NCBI RefSeq assembly: GCF_029813115.1
Contig: NZ_JAPZDS010000002.1
Coordinates: 124,001 to 188,000 of the forward strand
DNA length: 64,000 nt
Reading direction: 5' to 3'
Source of the DNA: Aureimonas sp. SK2
GTDB taxonomy: Bacteria; Pseudomonadota; Alphaproteobacteria; Rhizobiales; Rhizobiaceae
A program made the translations under genes and the position numbers. Under the pieces are notes generated by a model. That model was not told the origin of the DNA, did not search any database, and worked only from the letters and a program-made list of their open reading frames with translations. Positions 1-12,727 of the stretch are shown in pieces. Numbering within the stretch: position 1 is the first letter of the stretch; every line of letters begins with the position of its first letter.

Positions 1-68
1 CCCTCGTCCGGTGCGATGAAGCCGAAGCCCTTGGTTTCGTTGTAGAACTTCACGGTTCCGTTGGTCAT
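1..68 (-). CDS. Cold-shock domain protein, N-terminal fragment (cut by window edge)
   Basis: Only the first 22 codons lie in the window. They read MTNGTVKFYNETKGFGFIAP, the first beta strands and RNP1 motif (KGFGFI) of a CspA-type single cold-shock domain. Such proteins bind single-stranded RNA or DNA and melt mRNA structure. The start codon is the complement of 66-68, and an AAAGGG Shine-Dalgarno-like stretch lies about 7 nt upstream. The family is usually about 70 residues, so about two thirds of the gene is outside the window. Several paralogues are normal in this group, so I assign no symbol. Confidence 0.9.
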   Translation of the reverse strand, partial: MTNGTVKFYNETKGFGFIAPDE

Positions 69-485
69 GACGATGCCCTTTCAAGACACGCGCAAATTGC
101 TCGCCGCGCCGAATGCGAAGCGATACAGAAATCGACAGTGCAGAAGAGGATCGTTCGGGCGCATCAGCGCCGGGAATAGGATCGACCGACAAAGTTCGAT
201 CTGCAGAACCTATGTGTTTATTGTGGAAATAACAACCGGCAACCAAAAATGATTCTTGCAAATCCTGTCGCGACACGCGAGACGAGCGCTTCGCGCGGTC
301 GCCAAGCGGTCATCCGGCATCCCGTCCGGCATCGCGGCAGGAACGGATGGCTTTCTGTCGGGCCGGGGACGGGAGGCGAGGTCCAGACCTTACGGCGCCG
401 CGCAGCGACATCGGGCCGGTTGAAGAACGATCGTCGGTAGAAACGGAGAGAAGCCGTGCGATCCATCGCCTCGGACTTCGGGAAG
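69..485. other. Intergenic region upstream of the cold-shock gene
   Basis: This 417-nt stretch holds no convincing gene. Short frames exist on both strands but none has a ribosome-binding site or recognisable product. The part at about 180-260 is clearly AT-richer than its surroundings, as expected for the promoter and long 5' leader of a cold-shock gene read leftward. No other structured element is evident. Confidence 0.5.
207..235 (-). promoter_or_regulatory. Possible sigma-70-type promoter of the cold-shock gene
   Basis: On the minus strand TTGTTA (complement of 230-235) and TAGGTT (complement of 207-212) are separated by 17 nt in the AT-rich part of the gap. They match -35/-10 consensus at 4/6 and 3/6. 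This would give a leader of about 130 nt before the start at 68, a length common for cold-shock genes. The assignment rests on weak matches and position only. Confidence 0.3.
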
Positions 486-561
<76 letters not shown>

Positions 562-717
562 ATCGCCGCCGAGGCGGACATTCCGTCGGGACCCTTGGGC
601 AGGCCCCGCGACCGGTGTGGCGGCTAGGTATGACAATGCGGACGGGAGATCAAGCGAAAAAAGAAGGGGCGGGAGGATTTCCCTCACCGCCCCTCGTGGC
701 ACCGCATTCCGGCCTGG

Positions 718-3177
<2,460 letters not shown>

Positions 3178-3822
3178 ATGGGGTTCACGGTGGCGATCGA
3201 CGGACCCGCGGCGGCCGGCAAGGGCACGATCGCCCAGCGGCTCGCCGCCCATTACGGCTTCGCCTATCTCGACACCGGCCTTCTCTACCGCGCGATCGGC
3301 CGTGTGGCGCACGAGCGCGGCCTCGATCTCGACGACGCGGCCGCGATGGGAGAGGTGGCGCGCGCGCTCGACCCCGCCGTCCTCGACGACGGTTCCTTAC
3401 GCGGCCGGGAGGCGGGCGAGCTTGCCTCCCGCGTCGCGATCCACGCGCCGGTGCGCGCGGCGCTGACCGAGTTCCAGCGCGGCTTCGCGCGTCGGCCGGG
3501 CGGGGCGGTGCTCGACGGGCGCGACATCGGCACCGTGATCTGCCCGGAGGCCGAGGTTAAGATCTTCGTGACCGCCTCGGCGGAGGTGCGCGCGCGCCGC
3601 CGCACGGACGAGCTTCTCGCCAAGGGCCGGGCGGTCGACTACGAGACGATCCTCGCCGAGGTGCGCGCGCGAGACGAGCGCGATTCGGGCCGCGCCGCAG
3701 CCCCTCTCAGGGCCGCGCCCGACGCCGCCTTGCTGGACACGAGCGAACTCGATATAGAGGAAGCGTTCCAGGCGGCTTGTCGTATCGTCGACGCGTCGCC
3801 ACATCCACGGAACGGAGCGTAG
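3178..3822 (+). CDS. cmk: Cytidylate kinase, (d)CMP kinase
   Basis: The 214-residue domain beginning MGFTVAIDGPAAAGKGTIAQ phosphorylates CMP and dCMP using ATP. The P-loop GPAAAGKGT, the LDTGLLYRAIG segment, DGRDIGTVICPEA and the Arg-rich lid region (RARRRTDELL) are typical, and the length matches the normal enzyme when started at this ATG. The reading frame is open upstream into a membrane-encoding stretch back to 2734, so a 362-residue membrane-anchored form cannot be excluded. The order aroA-cmk-rpsA is standard in Hyphomicrobiales. Confidence 0.93.
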   Translation: MGFTVAIDGPAAAGKGTIAQRLAAHYGFAYLDTGLLYRAIGRVAHERGLDLDDAAAMGEVARALDPAVLDDGSLRGREAGELASRVAIHAPVRAALTEFQRGFARRPGGAVLDGRDIGTVICPEAEVKIFVTASAEVRARRRTDELLAKGRAVDYETILAEVRARDERDSGRAAAPLRAAPDAALLDTSELDIEEAFQAACRIVDASPHPRNGA

Positions 3823-4079
3823 ACGCCGTCCATCGACCGGCCCCCGGGCCAGCCGCAGGGCGGCCCGCATGCGTTTCCAGGTTTGAATTCACCGCCGGCC
3901 GCCGGTTCCTCGCGCCGAAACGGGTTTCCCGCCATCTGAGGCCGGGCTTCCCGTGCCCCCAGCCCACCCGCAACGCGCGGGCGCGGCCGGAGGCGGAACC
4001 GGCCGGACGGCCCCGTAGCGACGAACCCCCGGCGCGATGCCCCGAGCCTCGGATAGAGGCGGGGTCCCAAGGAGAACGA

Positions 4080-5780
4080 ATGTCCAACGCAGCAGTCTCG
4101 CGCGACGATTTCGCCGCGCTTCTCGAAGCGTCCTTCCATGAGAACGATGTCGCCGAAGGCGCCGTGGTCAAGGGAACGGTCGTCGCGATCGAGAAGGACA
4201 TGGCCGTCATCGACGCCGGCCTGAAGGTCGAGGGCCGCGTCGCCCTCAAGGAATTCGGCCAGAAGGGCGGCGAGTCCACCCTCAAGGTCGGCGACGTGGT
4301 CGACATCTATGTCGAGCGCATCGAGAACGCGCTCGGCGAAGCCGTCCTGTCGCGCGACAAGGCGCGCCGCGAGGAGAGCTGGGTCAAGCTCGAGGTCAAG
4401 TTCAACGCCGGCGAAAAGGTCGAAGGCCAGATCTTCAACCAGGTCAAGGGCGGCTTCACGGTCGACCTCGACGGCGCCGTGGCCTTCCTGCCGCGCTCCC
4501 AGGTCGACATCCGTCCGATCCGCGACGTCGGCCCGCTGATGAACACCCCGCAGCCGTTCCAGATCCTCAAGATGGACAAGCGCCGCGGCAACATCGTCGT
4601 GTCGCGCCGCACGGTTCTCGAAGAGAGCCGCGCCGAGCAGCGCTCGGAGATCGTCCAGAACCTCGAGGAAGGCCAGATCGTCGACGGCGTGGTCAAGAAC
4701 ATCACCGACTACGGTGCGTTCGTCGACCTCGGCGGCATCGACGGCCTGCTGCACGTGACGGACATGGCCTGGCGCCGCGTCAACCACCCGACCGAGATCC
4801 TCCAGATCGGCCAGTCGGTGAAGGTGCAGATCATCCGCATCAACCAGGAAACCCACCGCATCTCGCTCGGCATGAAGCAGCTCGAGGCGGATCCCTGGGA
4901 GGGCATCGGCGTCAAGTACCCGATGGGCGTGAAGGTCTCCGGTCGCGTGACCAACATCACCGACTACGGCGCCTTCGTCGAGCTGGAGCCGGGCATCGAA
5001 GGCCTGATTCACGTCTCGGAGATGAGCTGGACCAAGAAGAACGTCCATCCGGGCAAGATCCTGTCGACCTCGCAGGAAGTCGAAGTGGTCGTGCTCGAGG
5101 TCGATCCGGTCAAGCGCCGCATCTCGCTGGGCCTCAAGCAGACGCTCCAGAACCCCTGGGAAGCGTTCCGCGACCAGTTCCCGGTCGGCACGATCGTCGA
5201 GGGCGAGGTCAAGAACAAGACCGAGTTCGGCCTGTTCATCGGCCTCGAGGGCGACGTGGACGGCATGGTCCACCTGTCGGATCTCGACTGGTCGCGTCCG
5301 GGCGAGCAGGTCATCGACGAGTTCAACAAGGGTGACACCGTGCGCGCCCAGGTTCTCGACGTCGACGTCGAGAAGGAGCGCATCTCGCTCGGCATCAAGC
5401 AGGTCGGCGGCGATTCGTTCGCCCAGGCCGCCGAGTCCGGCGAGCTGCGTCGCGGCGCGATCGTCACCTGCGAGGTCACGTCGGTGAACGAGGGCGGCAT
5501 CGAGGTCCAGATCGTGGACACCGATCTCACCGCCTTCATCCGCCGCAACGACCTCGGCCGCGACCGCGACGACCAGCGCCCCGAGAAGTTCTCGGTCGGC
5601 CAGAAGGTCGACGCGCGCGTCACGCAGTTCGACAAGAAGGCCCGCCGCGTCGGCGTGTCGATCAAGGCGCTGCAGATCGCCGAGGAGAAGGAAGCGGTCG
5701 CCCAGTACGGCTCGACCGACTCCGGCGCCTCGCTGGGCGACATCCTCGCCGCCGCCATGAACAAGCGCGACGCCGAGTAA
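4080..5780 (+). CDS. rpsA: 30S ribosomal protein S1
   Basis: The 566-residue protein contains six S1 RNA-binding repeats, each recognisable by motifs such as DYGAFVDLGGIDGLLHVTDM and RISLGMKQL. It binds mRNA leaders and helps load them on the 30S subunit. The ATG at 4080 lies just after AAGGAGAACGA, an unusually strong ribosome-binding site, and matches the usual start MSNAAVSRDDFAALL. The 257-nt leader between cmk and rpsA has no gene; S1 leaders are often autoregulated in other bacteria, but nothing here proves it. A strong terminator follows. Confidence 0.98.
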   Translation: MSNAAVSRDDFAALLEASFHENDVAEGAVVKGTVVAIEKDMAVIDAGLKVEGRVALKEFGQKGGESTLKVGDVVDIYVERIENALGEAVLSRDKARREESWVKLEVKFNAGEKVEGQIFNQVKGGFTVDLDGAVAFLPRSQVDIRPIRDVGPLMNTPQPFQILKMDKRRGNIVVSRRTVLEESRAEQRSEIVQNLEEGQIVDGVVKNITDYGAFVDLGGIDGLLHVTDMAWRRVNHPTEILQIGQSVKVQIIRINQETHRISLGMKQLEADPWEGIGVKYPMGVKVSGRVTNITDYGAFVELEPGIEGLIHVSEMSWTKKNVHPGKILSTSQEVEVVVLEVDPVKRRISLGLKQTLQNPWEAFRDQFPVGTIVEGEVKNKTEFGLFIGLEGDVDGMVHLSDLDWSRPGEQVIDEFNKGDTVRAQVLDVDVEKERISLGIKQVGGDSFAQAAESGELRRGAIVTCEVTSVNEGGIEVQIVDTDLTAFIRRNDLGRDRDDQRPEKFSVGQKVDARVTQFDKKARRVGVSIKALQIAEEKEAVAQYGSTDSGASLGDILAAAMNKRDAE

Positions 5781-5824
5781 TCTCGGACCCCGGGCGTTTT
5801 CGGGCGCCCGGACACACGTGAAAC

Positions 5825-5862
5825 GAAAAGGCCCGCCCGGGGAGACCGGGGCGGGCCTTTTC
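5825..5862 (+). terminator. Rho-independent terminator after rpsA
   Basis: A perfect inverted repeat GAAAAGGCCCGCCC / GGGCGGGCCTTTTC with an 11-nt loop ends in a T tract on the plus strand. The A tract on the left arm makes it potentially bidirectional. Confidence 0.85.
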
Positions 5863-5929
5863 GTATGCGGCCTTGCCCCGGGGCGGGCGCCGTGGCATCC
5901 GGCCGGAAGGACGTTTGCGCAGGACCCTC

Positions 5930-6529
5930 ATGAGCGACAGCCCCCGCTTCACCCCGATCGGCCGCGGCAAGATCGCCGCGATCGCGACCACCCTGGAGAT
6001 GCGCGAGGAGGCGCCGCCGCGCGCGGAACCGGACAGTCTGGACGGCGAGGTCGTCTCGCTGGAGGGCATCTCGGCCGACGACTATCTCGACCTCTTCCGC
6101 CGCGTGGGCCAGGACTATCTCTGGCTGACACGCCTGTTCATGACGCGCGAAGCGCTGGAGGCGACGCTCGCGAGCCCGACGACGGAGGTCTTCGGCGAGC
6201 GCGTGAACGGGCGGCTCGAAGGGCTTCTCGAACTGGATTGGTCGGAAGGCGGGGGGATCTGCGAGATCAAGTATTTCGGCGTCACGGCCGCACGGCAGGC
6301 GACGGGCGCCGCGCGCCGCCTGATGAACCACGCGATTCGCACCGCCTTTTCAAAGGGGGCGACGCGGCTCTGGCTCCACACCAACACGATGGACCACCCG
6401 CGCGCGCTCGCCTTCTACGCCCGCTCGGGCTTCAAGGCGGTCGCCCAGGAGGTCGAGATCAACGACGACCCGCGCTTGGCCGGCCTCCTGCCGCGCGACG
6501 CCGCGCCGCACGTTCCGATCTTCGACTAG
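5930..6529 (+). CDS. GNAT family N-acetyltransferase
   Basis: The 199-residue protein has a C-terminal GNAT fold. The acetyl-CoA-binding motif A appears as GVTAARQATGAARRLMNHAI at about 117-136, followed by WLHTNTMDHPRALAFYARSGF at about 148-168, the strand-helix segment that ends the fold. The first 45 residues are a lead-in without similarity that I recognise. The substrate (small molecule or protein) cannot be told. The start at MSDSPRF was preferred over an in-frame ATG 57 nt upstream that overlaps non-coding DNA. It is followed at once by a convergent oxidoreductase gene. Confidence 0.82.
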   Translation: MSDSPRFTPIGRGKIAAIATTLEMREEAPPRAEPDSLDGEVVSLEGISADDYLDLFRRVGQDYLWLTRLFMTREALEATLASPTTEVFGERVNGRLEGLLELDWSEGGGICEIKYFGVTAARQATGAARRLMNHAIRTAFSKGATRLWLHTNTMDHPRALAFYARSGFKAVAQEVEINDDPRLAGLLPRDAAPHVPIFD

Positions 6530-6535
6530 CGCGGC

Positions 6536-7555
6536 TCAGCGCCAGCCGAGCGCCGGCGCGACATGGGTCAGGATCGCCTCGATCACATGCGCGTTGTAGG
6601 CGACGCCGAGCTGGTTGGGCACGGTGAGGAGCAGCGTGTCGGCCTCCGCGATCGCCTCGTCGCGGGCCAGCGCCTCGACCAGCCGGTCGGGCTCGTCGGC
6701 ATAGGAGCGCCCGAACACGGCGCGCATGTTGTCGATCACGCCGACCTGGTCGTGCGAGGCGTCGCGGCCGAAATAGGCGCGGTCGAGATCGCTGACGAGC
6801 GCGAAGATCGAGCGCGACACCGAGACGCGCGGCGTGCGGGCGTGTCCCGCCTCCGTCCAGGCGGCACGATAGGCCCGGATCTGTCGGGCCTGCTGCACAT
6901 GGAAGGGCTCGCCCGTCTCGTCCGCCTTCAGGGTCGAGCTCTGGAGGTTCATGCCCATCTTCGCCGCCCAGACGGCGGTGGCGTCGGACGCGGAGCCCCA
7001 CCAGATCCGCTCGCGAAGCCCCTCCGAATGCGGCTCGAGGCGCAGGAGGCCCGGCGGATTCGGGAACATCGGGCGCGGGTTCGGCTCGGCGAAGCCCTCG
7101 CCCTTCAGCACCTCCAGGAACATCTCGGCATGGCGCCGCCCCATGTCGGCGTCGCTCTCGCCGGGCAAGGGCACATGGCCGAAGTGCCGCCAGCCGTCGA
7201 TCACCTGCTCGGGGCTGCCGCGGCTGATGCCGAGCTGCAGGCGTCCGCCGGAGATCAGGTCGGCCGCACCCGCGTCCTCGGCCATGTAGAGCGGGTTCTC
7301 GTAGCGCATGTCGATGACGCCGGTACCGATCTCGATGCGGCTCGTCCTGGCGCCGACGGCCGCCAGCAGCGGGAAGGGGGAGGCGAGCTGCCGGGCGAAA
7401 TGGTGGACGCGGAAATAGGCGCCGTCTGCCCCGAGTTCCTCGGCCGCGACCGCCAGCTCGATCGACTGGAGAAGCACGTCGGCGGCCGAGCGGGTGCCGG
7501 AGCGGGTGGAGGGCGACCAGTGGCCGAAGGACAGGAAGCCGATGGACTTCGTCAT
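6536..7555 (-). CDS. LLM class flavin-dependent oxidoreductase
   Basis: The 339-residue protein begins MTKSIGFLSFGHW and has the luciferase-like TIM-barrel pattern: AVAAEELGADGAYFRVHHFA, then TSRIEIGTGVIDMRYENPLYMAEDAGAADLI in pieces, then GGRLQLGISRGSPEQVI near residue 115. These surround the flavin (FMN) site in this family. Members are monooxygenases or F420/FMN oxidoreductases with varied substrates, so no pathway is assigned. The start was set at MTKSIG, since 88 further in-frame codons upstream look non-coding. It is divergent from the next gene across about 240 nt. Confidence 0.85.
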   Translation of the reverse strand: MTKSIGFLSFGHWSPSTRSGTRSAADVLLQSIELAVAAEELGADGAYFRVHHFARQLASPFPLLAAVGARTSRIEIGTGVIDMRYENPLYMAEDAGAADLISGGRLQLGISRGSPEQVIDGWRHFGHVPLPGESDADMGRRHAEMFLEVLKGEGFAEPNPRPMFPNPPGLLRLEPHSEGLRERIWWGSASDATAVWAAKMGMNLQSSTLKADETGEPFHVQQARQIRAYRAAWTEAGHARTPRVSVSRSIFALVSDLDRAYFGRDASHDQVGVIDNMRAVFGRSYADEPDRLVEALARDEAIAEADTLLLTVPNQLGVAYNAHVIEAILTHVAPALGWR

Positions 7556-7792
7556 CGAAGCGTCTCCGAATACGGCCGCGACGGGCCGGAGGACGATGGG
7601 GCGGCCGATAGGGGGCCGCCAAAACGTGCGTTCCTCCTGCACCCGTTCGGGGCGCGGTGTCGAGCCGGCGGACGGTGACCTCAGCGTCTCCGAAATCGTG
7701 CTGTCCGGGGCCGGTCTTGCGAGCCGCCCACGGATTTCGCGGCGAACGGGAAGGGGCCTTGGGGCATTTCGGCCCCGAACAGGAGACGCCCG

Positions 7793-8182
7793 ATGCATGC
7801 CCTGCACGAACCCATGCACCCCAACACCGACGCCCAGGCCATAGCGCGCGGCCTCGGCTGGTTCTCCATCGCCCTAGGCCTTGCCGAACTCGCCGCCCCC
7901 CGTCGAATTCGGGACGAGACAGGCGCGCCTGCACCGACCGGGCTCGTGCGCGCCTTCGGCTGGCGCGAGATCGCAACAGGCGTGGCCATTCTGGCCGCGC
8001 GCCGGCCGGTCGCCATGGTCTGGGCGCGGGTCGTCGGCGACGTCGCGGACCTCGCCGTCCTCGCGCCGACCCTCAACCGCGACAACCCGCACCGGGCGGG
8101 TGGAGCCGGCACCTTTGCGGCGGTCGCCGCCATCACGCTTCTGGATCTCTGCATCGCCCTTCAGGGCGACGAGACGCGGTGA
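7793..8182 (+). CDS. Small membrane protein, similar to the N-terminal membrane domain found on some cyclase/dehydrase proteins
   Basis: The 129-residue protein has three or four hydrophobic stretches (ARGLGWFSIALGLAELAAP, IATGVAILAARRPVAMVWAR, VVGDVADLAVLA and GTFAAVAAITLLDLCIAL). This pattern occurs as an independent protein or in front of SRPBCC (cyclase/dehydrase) domains in many proteobacteria and has no known function. An AGGAG site lies about 8 nt before the ATG. The stop is 13 nt before the metallo-hydrolase start, so the two are probably co-transcribed. Confidence 0.75.
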   Translation: MHALHEPMHPNTDAQAIARGLGWFSIALGLAELAAPRRIRDETGAPAPTGLVRAFGWREIATGVAILAARRPVAMVWARVVGDVADLAVLAPTLNRDNPHRAGGAGTFAAVAAITLLDLCIALQGDETR

Positions 8183-8195
8183 GGAGAACGACGCC

Positions 8196-9053
8196 ATGAC
8201 GGTCCAGATTCCGCTTAGGGCCGAAGCCCTGGCGCCAGAGCGTCTCGGCGAGGCTCATATCCATGAGGTGCGTCCGGACCTTGCCTACCTGCGCACCGCG
8301 ATCGTCAACGTCGCGATGATCGGCCCCGCGGGGGCAGGCGACCGGGGCTGGGTGCTGGTGGACACCGGGGTGACCGGCGCGCGCGAGGCGATCGTCGCCG
8401 CCGCGGCGGCGCGGTTCGGCGAGGGCGCGCGGCCCGCCGCGATCGTCCAGACGCACGGACATTTCGACCATGTCGGGGCGCTGGAGGCCCTGTCGGAGGG
8501 CTGGGACGTGCCTGTCCTGGCGCATCCTTTGGAACACCCCTTCCTCGACGGGCGTGAGGCTTATCCGCCGCCCGACACGGCCGCCGATGGCGGGATCATG
8601 CCCAAGCTGGCGCCGCTTTTTCCGCGCTCACCCGTCGACGTCTCTCGTCGGCTGAAGCCCCTGGGCGACGACGGCGGCATCGAGGAGCTGCCGGGATGGC
8701 GCTGGCTTCACACGCCCGGCCACACGCCGGGCCACGTCTCGCTCTGGCGCGAAGGGGACCGCACCCTCCTGGCCGGCGACGCCGTGATCACGACGGGGCA
8801 GGAATCGGCCTACGAGGTGGCGGCGCAGGCGCCGGAGATGCATGGCCCGCCGCGCTATTTCACGCCCGACTGGAACAGCGCCGCCCGCTCGGTCCGGCTC
8901 CTGGCGGCACTGGAGCCGGACCTCCTCGTGACCGGTCACGGCCGCGCGGTGGCGGGCCCCGCAATGCGCGGCGCCCTCCGGCGGCTGGCCGACGGGTTCG
9001 AGGCGATCGCCCCGCCCGAACGCCTCCGCCGAGCGGCGGGCGGCGCATCCTGA
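8196..9053 (+). CDS. MBL-fold metallo-hydrolase
   Basis: The 285-residue protein carries the metallo-beta-lactamase signature THGHFDHVG (His87, His89, Asp91, His92), then HTPGHTPGHVSLW, LLAGDAVITT and VTGHGRAV, which complete a two-metal site. The family includes thioesterase-type, lactonase and glyoxalase II-like hydrolases; the substrate is not evident. The start at 8196 follows GAGGAGAACG and is 13 nt after the preceding stop. The C-terminal extension resembles stand-alone hydrolases rather than RNases or sulfur dioxygenases. Confidence 0.87.
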   Translation: MTVQIPLRAEALAPERLGEAHIHEVRPDLAYLRTAIVNVAMIGPAGAGDRGWVLVDTGVTGAREAIVAAAAARFGEGARPAAIVQTHGHFDHVGALEALSEGWDVPVLAHPLEHPFLDGREAYPPPDTAADGGIMPKLAPLFPRSPVDVSRRLKPLGDDGGIEELPGWRWLHTPGHTPGHVSLWREGDRTLLAGDAVITTGQESAYEVAAQAPEMHGPPRYFTPDWNSAARSVRLLAALEPDLLVTGHGRAVAGPAMRGALRRLADGFEAIAPPERLRRAAGGAS

Positions 9054-9123
9054 AGGCCTGCGGCCAAACGCGCGGCATCCCATTTCCGGCTACCCGCGTT
9101 CCTCCCGCAAAGGAGACATGGAC

Positions 9124-9327
9124 ATGAATCATCCCAAACTCACCGACGGGCTCAACGACCATCCGCGCGAGGCGCCCATCGGCCAGAGTGCCGGCGGGTT
9201 CCCCGACGATTCCAGCCAGCCGATCATGGTCGAGGACGCCGAGGCCGCCCGCATCGCGGCGGCGCTGGGCATCAACGACCAGCCTAGCGAGAGCGACATC
9301 GAGGAAAGCGAGGCGCACCCGTCATGA
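9124..9327 (+). CDS. Small acidic hypothetical protein
   Basis: The 67-residue protein is acidic and rich in Pro, Asp and Glu, with no membrane segment or Cys. Two nearby ATGs are possible: 9118 lies only 2 nt after AAAGGAG, so the second ATG at 9124, spaced 8 nt, is preferred. Its stop overlaps the start of the following lipoprotein gene in an ATGA, which points to coupled translation. I recognise no family. Confidence 0.65.
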   Translation: MNHPKLTDGLNDHPREAPIGQSAGGFPDDSSQPIMVEDAEAARIAAALGINDQPSESDIEESEAHPS

Positions 9328-9521
9328 CACTCGGGAAGATCAAGCGGCGGTCGGCCCGCCCGGCCTTGAGATCCGCCGTGCTTCTGTCCGCAGCGCTGAT
9401 GCTCGCGGCCTGCAACGGCTCGGCCGGCCAGAAGGCCGGCAGCGGCGACGGACCCACGAACAGCGCCGGCTCGTCCAACGAGCGGGGCACGGCGACCAAC
9501 GGACAGCCCGCCGCCGAATGA
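9324..9521 (+). CDS. Small predicted lipoprotein
   Basis: The 65-residue product has a positively charged N-terminus, a hydrophobic core and the lipobox LAAC with Cys30, so the mature peptide is a lipid-anchored tail of about 35 residues rich in Gly, Ser, Asn and Thr. It overlaps the preceding gene by 4 nt (ATGA). The tail has no recognisable domain. It could be an envelope-stress or entericidin-like peptide, but only the lipoprotein nature is visible. Confidence 0.65.
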   Translation: MTLGKIKRRSARPALRSAVLLSAALMLAACNGSAGQKAGSGDGPTNSAGSSNERGTATNGQPAAE

Positions 9522-9532
9522 GCGCAGGGATG

Positions 9533-9565
9533 CGCCGTCGCGGGACCGGCGGTCCCGCGACGGCG
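9533..9565. terminator. Strong hairpin between convergent genes
   Basis: A near-perfect 15-bp stem (CGCCGTCGCGGGACC with its complement) closes on a GGC loop between the lipoprotein gene and the convergent chemoreceptor gene. There is no T tract on either side, so it may mark a transcript end or protect 3' ends rather than act as a classical intrinsic terminator. Confidence 0.5.
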
Positions 9566-9573
9566 GCCAAGTC

Positions 9574-11343
<1,770 letters not shown>

Positions 11344-11530
11344 TCACGTTGATGTGTGGTTAACAAAACGCTTCCCAGCAGAATGTTTCGGTTGAAGGGT
11401 TGAAACCTCGGAGAGTGCCCTAGAGGGTTTTGGCGGGAGAGATTCACGCTCGCCGCGCGGCTCGTCGACCGTTTACAACAGGTCGGCCGCATGGCTTCCT
11501 TCGAAGTCTGTCGTCTGGAGGCTGGAGGGA

Positions 11531-12592
11531 ATGATGCGCCGTGGCCTTTGCGGATGGATCGCGGCCTGCCTGATGGGCCTTTCCGCACCGGCCTGGGGCG
11601 CCGTCACCTTCGAGCGGGCCGACATGGGCGACGGGCGCGTTCTGATCGTCCGGGGAACCTTCGAGTTCTCGGACGACCCGGCGACGCTCGCCGCCGAGGT
11701 CTCCGCCTTCCAGCCGATGCTGGTCTCGTTCGATTCCGGCGGCGGAAACGTCGTGGCGGCCATGCGCTTCGGGCGCGCCATCCGGCAGATGAACCTCTCC
11801 ACCCTTCAGCTCCGCTCGTCGGACTGCGCGTCCGCCTGCACGCTGGTCTTCATGGGCGGCGTCCACCGCTTCGCCGAGCCCGGCGCGATCGGCGTGCACC
11901 AGGCTTCGTTCTCCGGCGACGCCGGCATCGAGGGGCACAGCGCGGTGGCGGCGGTCCAGGCGCTGACGGCCGAGATCATGAGCTACATGATCGAGATGGG
12001 CGTCGATCCCCAGCTCCTGCAGCTCAGCCTGTCCACCGAAAGCTCGGACATGCGCTATCTCACGGCGGGCGAGATGCGACGCTTCCGGGTCACCACGGAG
12101 GGCGAGCGGGAGATCGCTGCGGCGACGCCCGGTCCCGCGCCCGCGCCTGTGCAGGGCGCCGGCGATCCGGACGACGGCGGGAGGGGCGGCGGGCCGGGGG
12201 ATGTCCTCGATTTCCTTCACCGCTATCACGCGGCCTGGTCGGGTTCCAACGGCGAGGCGATGGCCTTCACCCGCACCGCCTATGCGGACCGCGTGTCCTA
12301 TTTCGGCAAGACGGCGACGCGCGCCGCCATCCTGAAGGAGAAGGAAGCCTTCGCCCGGCGCTGGCCGGTCCGCGCCTATGCCCTGCGGCCGGGTTCGGAG
12401 CGGGTGCGCTGCGCCGCGACCTGCCGGGTGGAGGCCGTCGTCGACTGGCATGCGAGAAGCGACGCGCGCGGCAAGACGGCCTCGGGCGCCGCCACGATCG
12501 CCATCGAATGGGATCCCGCGACCCGCCGCATCCTTTCGGAAGACAGCAAGGTCCTGAAGGCCGACCGCCGCCCGACCCGCCGCGCCGACTGA
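11531..12592 (+). CDS. Exported Clp-fold (COG3904-like) protein with C-terminal NTF2-like domain
   Basis: The 353-residue protein has a signal peptide (about 1-23, ending AWGA). Residues 30-190 show a crotonase/ClpP-like fold: SFDSGGGNVVAAMRFG, then SSDCASACTLVFMGG and GAIGVHQASF, with a Ser and a His placed as in SppA/ClpP-type serine proteases. After a Pro/Gly linker (about 196-222), residues 225-340 (DFLHRYHAAWSG onward) resemble an NTF2/SnoaL-like domain. It probably acts in the periplasm, and activity is not proven. GGAGGGA precedes tandem ATG codons at 11531 and 11534. A 241-nt divergent promoter region separates it from the chemoreceptor gene. Confidence 0.7.
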   Translation: MMRRGLCGWIAACLMGLSAPAWGAVTFERADMGDGRVLIVRGTFEFSDDPATLAAEVSAFQPMLVSFDSGGGNVVAAMRFGRAIRQMNLSTLQLRSSDCASACTLVFMGGVHRFAEPGAIGVHQASFSGDAGIEGHSAVAAVQALTAEIMSYMIEMGVDPQLLQLSLSTESSDMRYLTAGEMRRFRVTTEGEREIAAATPGPAPAPVQGAGDPDDGGRGGGPGDVLDFLHRYHAAWSGSNGEAMAFTRTAYADRVSYFGKTATRAAILKEKEAFARRWPVRAYALRPGSERVRCAATCRVEAVVDWHARSDARGKTASGAATIAIEWDPATRRILSEDSKVLKADRRPTRRAD

Positions 12593-12652
12593 CGCAGCCG
12601 CGAAGGCGCAGTGCCGCCGTCGATCGGACCATAATCTGAACTGGAAGAAAAC

Positions 12653-12727
12653 TGGAGCGGGCGATGGGATTCGAACCCACGACCCCAACCTTGGCAAGGT
12701 TGTGCTCTACCCCTGAGCTACGCCCGC
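12653..12727 (-). tRNA. tRNA-Gly (GCC anticodon)
   Basis: The minus strand gives a 75-nt cloverleaf starting GCGGGCGTAGCTCAGGGG, with anticodon arm CAACC-TTGCCAA-GGTTG (anticodon GCC), a T arm with GGGTTCGAATCCC and an encoded CCA. Confidence 0.97.

Noticed and set aside
3639-5273. Long minus-strand frame across rpsA
   Set aside because: It is the complement of six S1 repeats; its apparent repeats (DLEDL, DVGDV-like) come from the S1 repeats read backwards.
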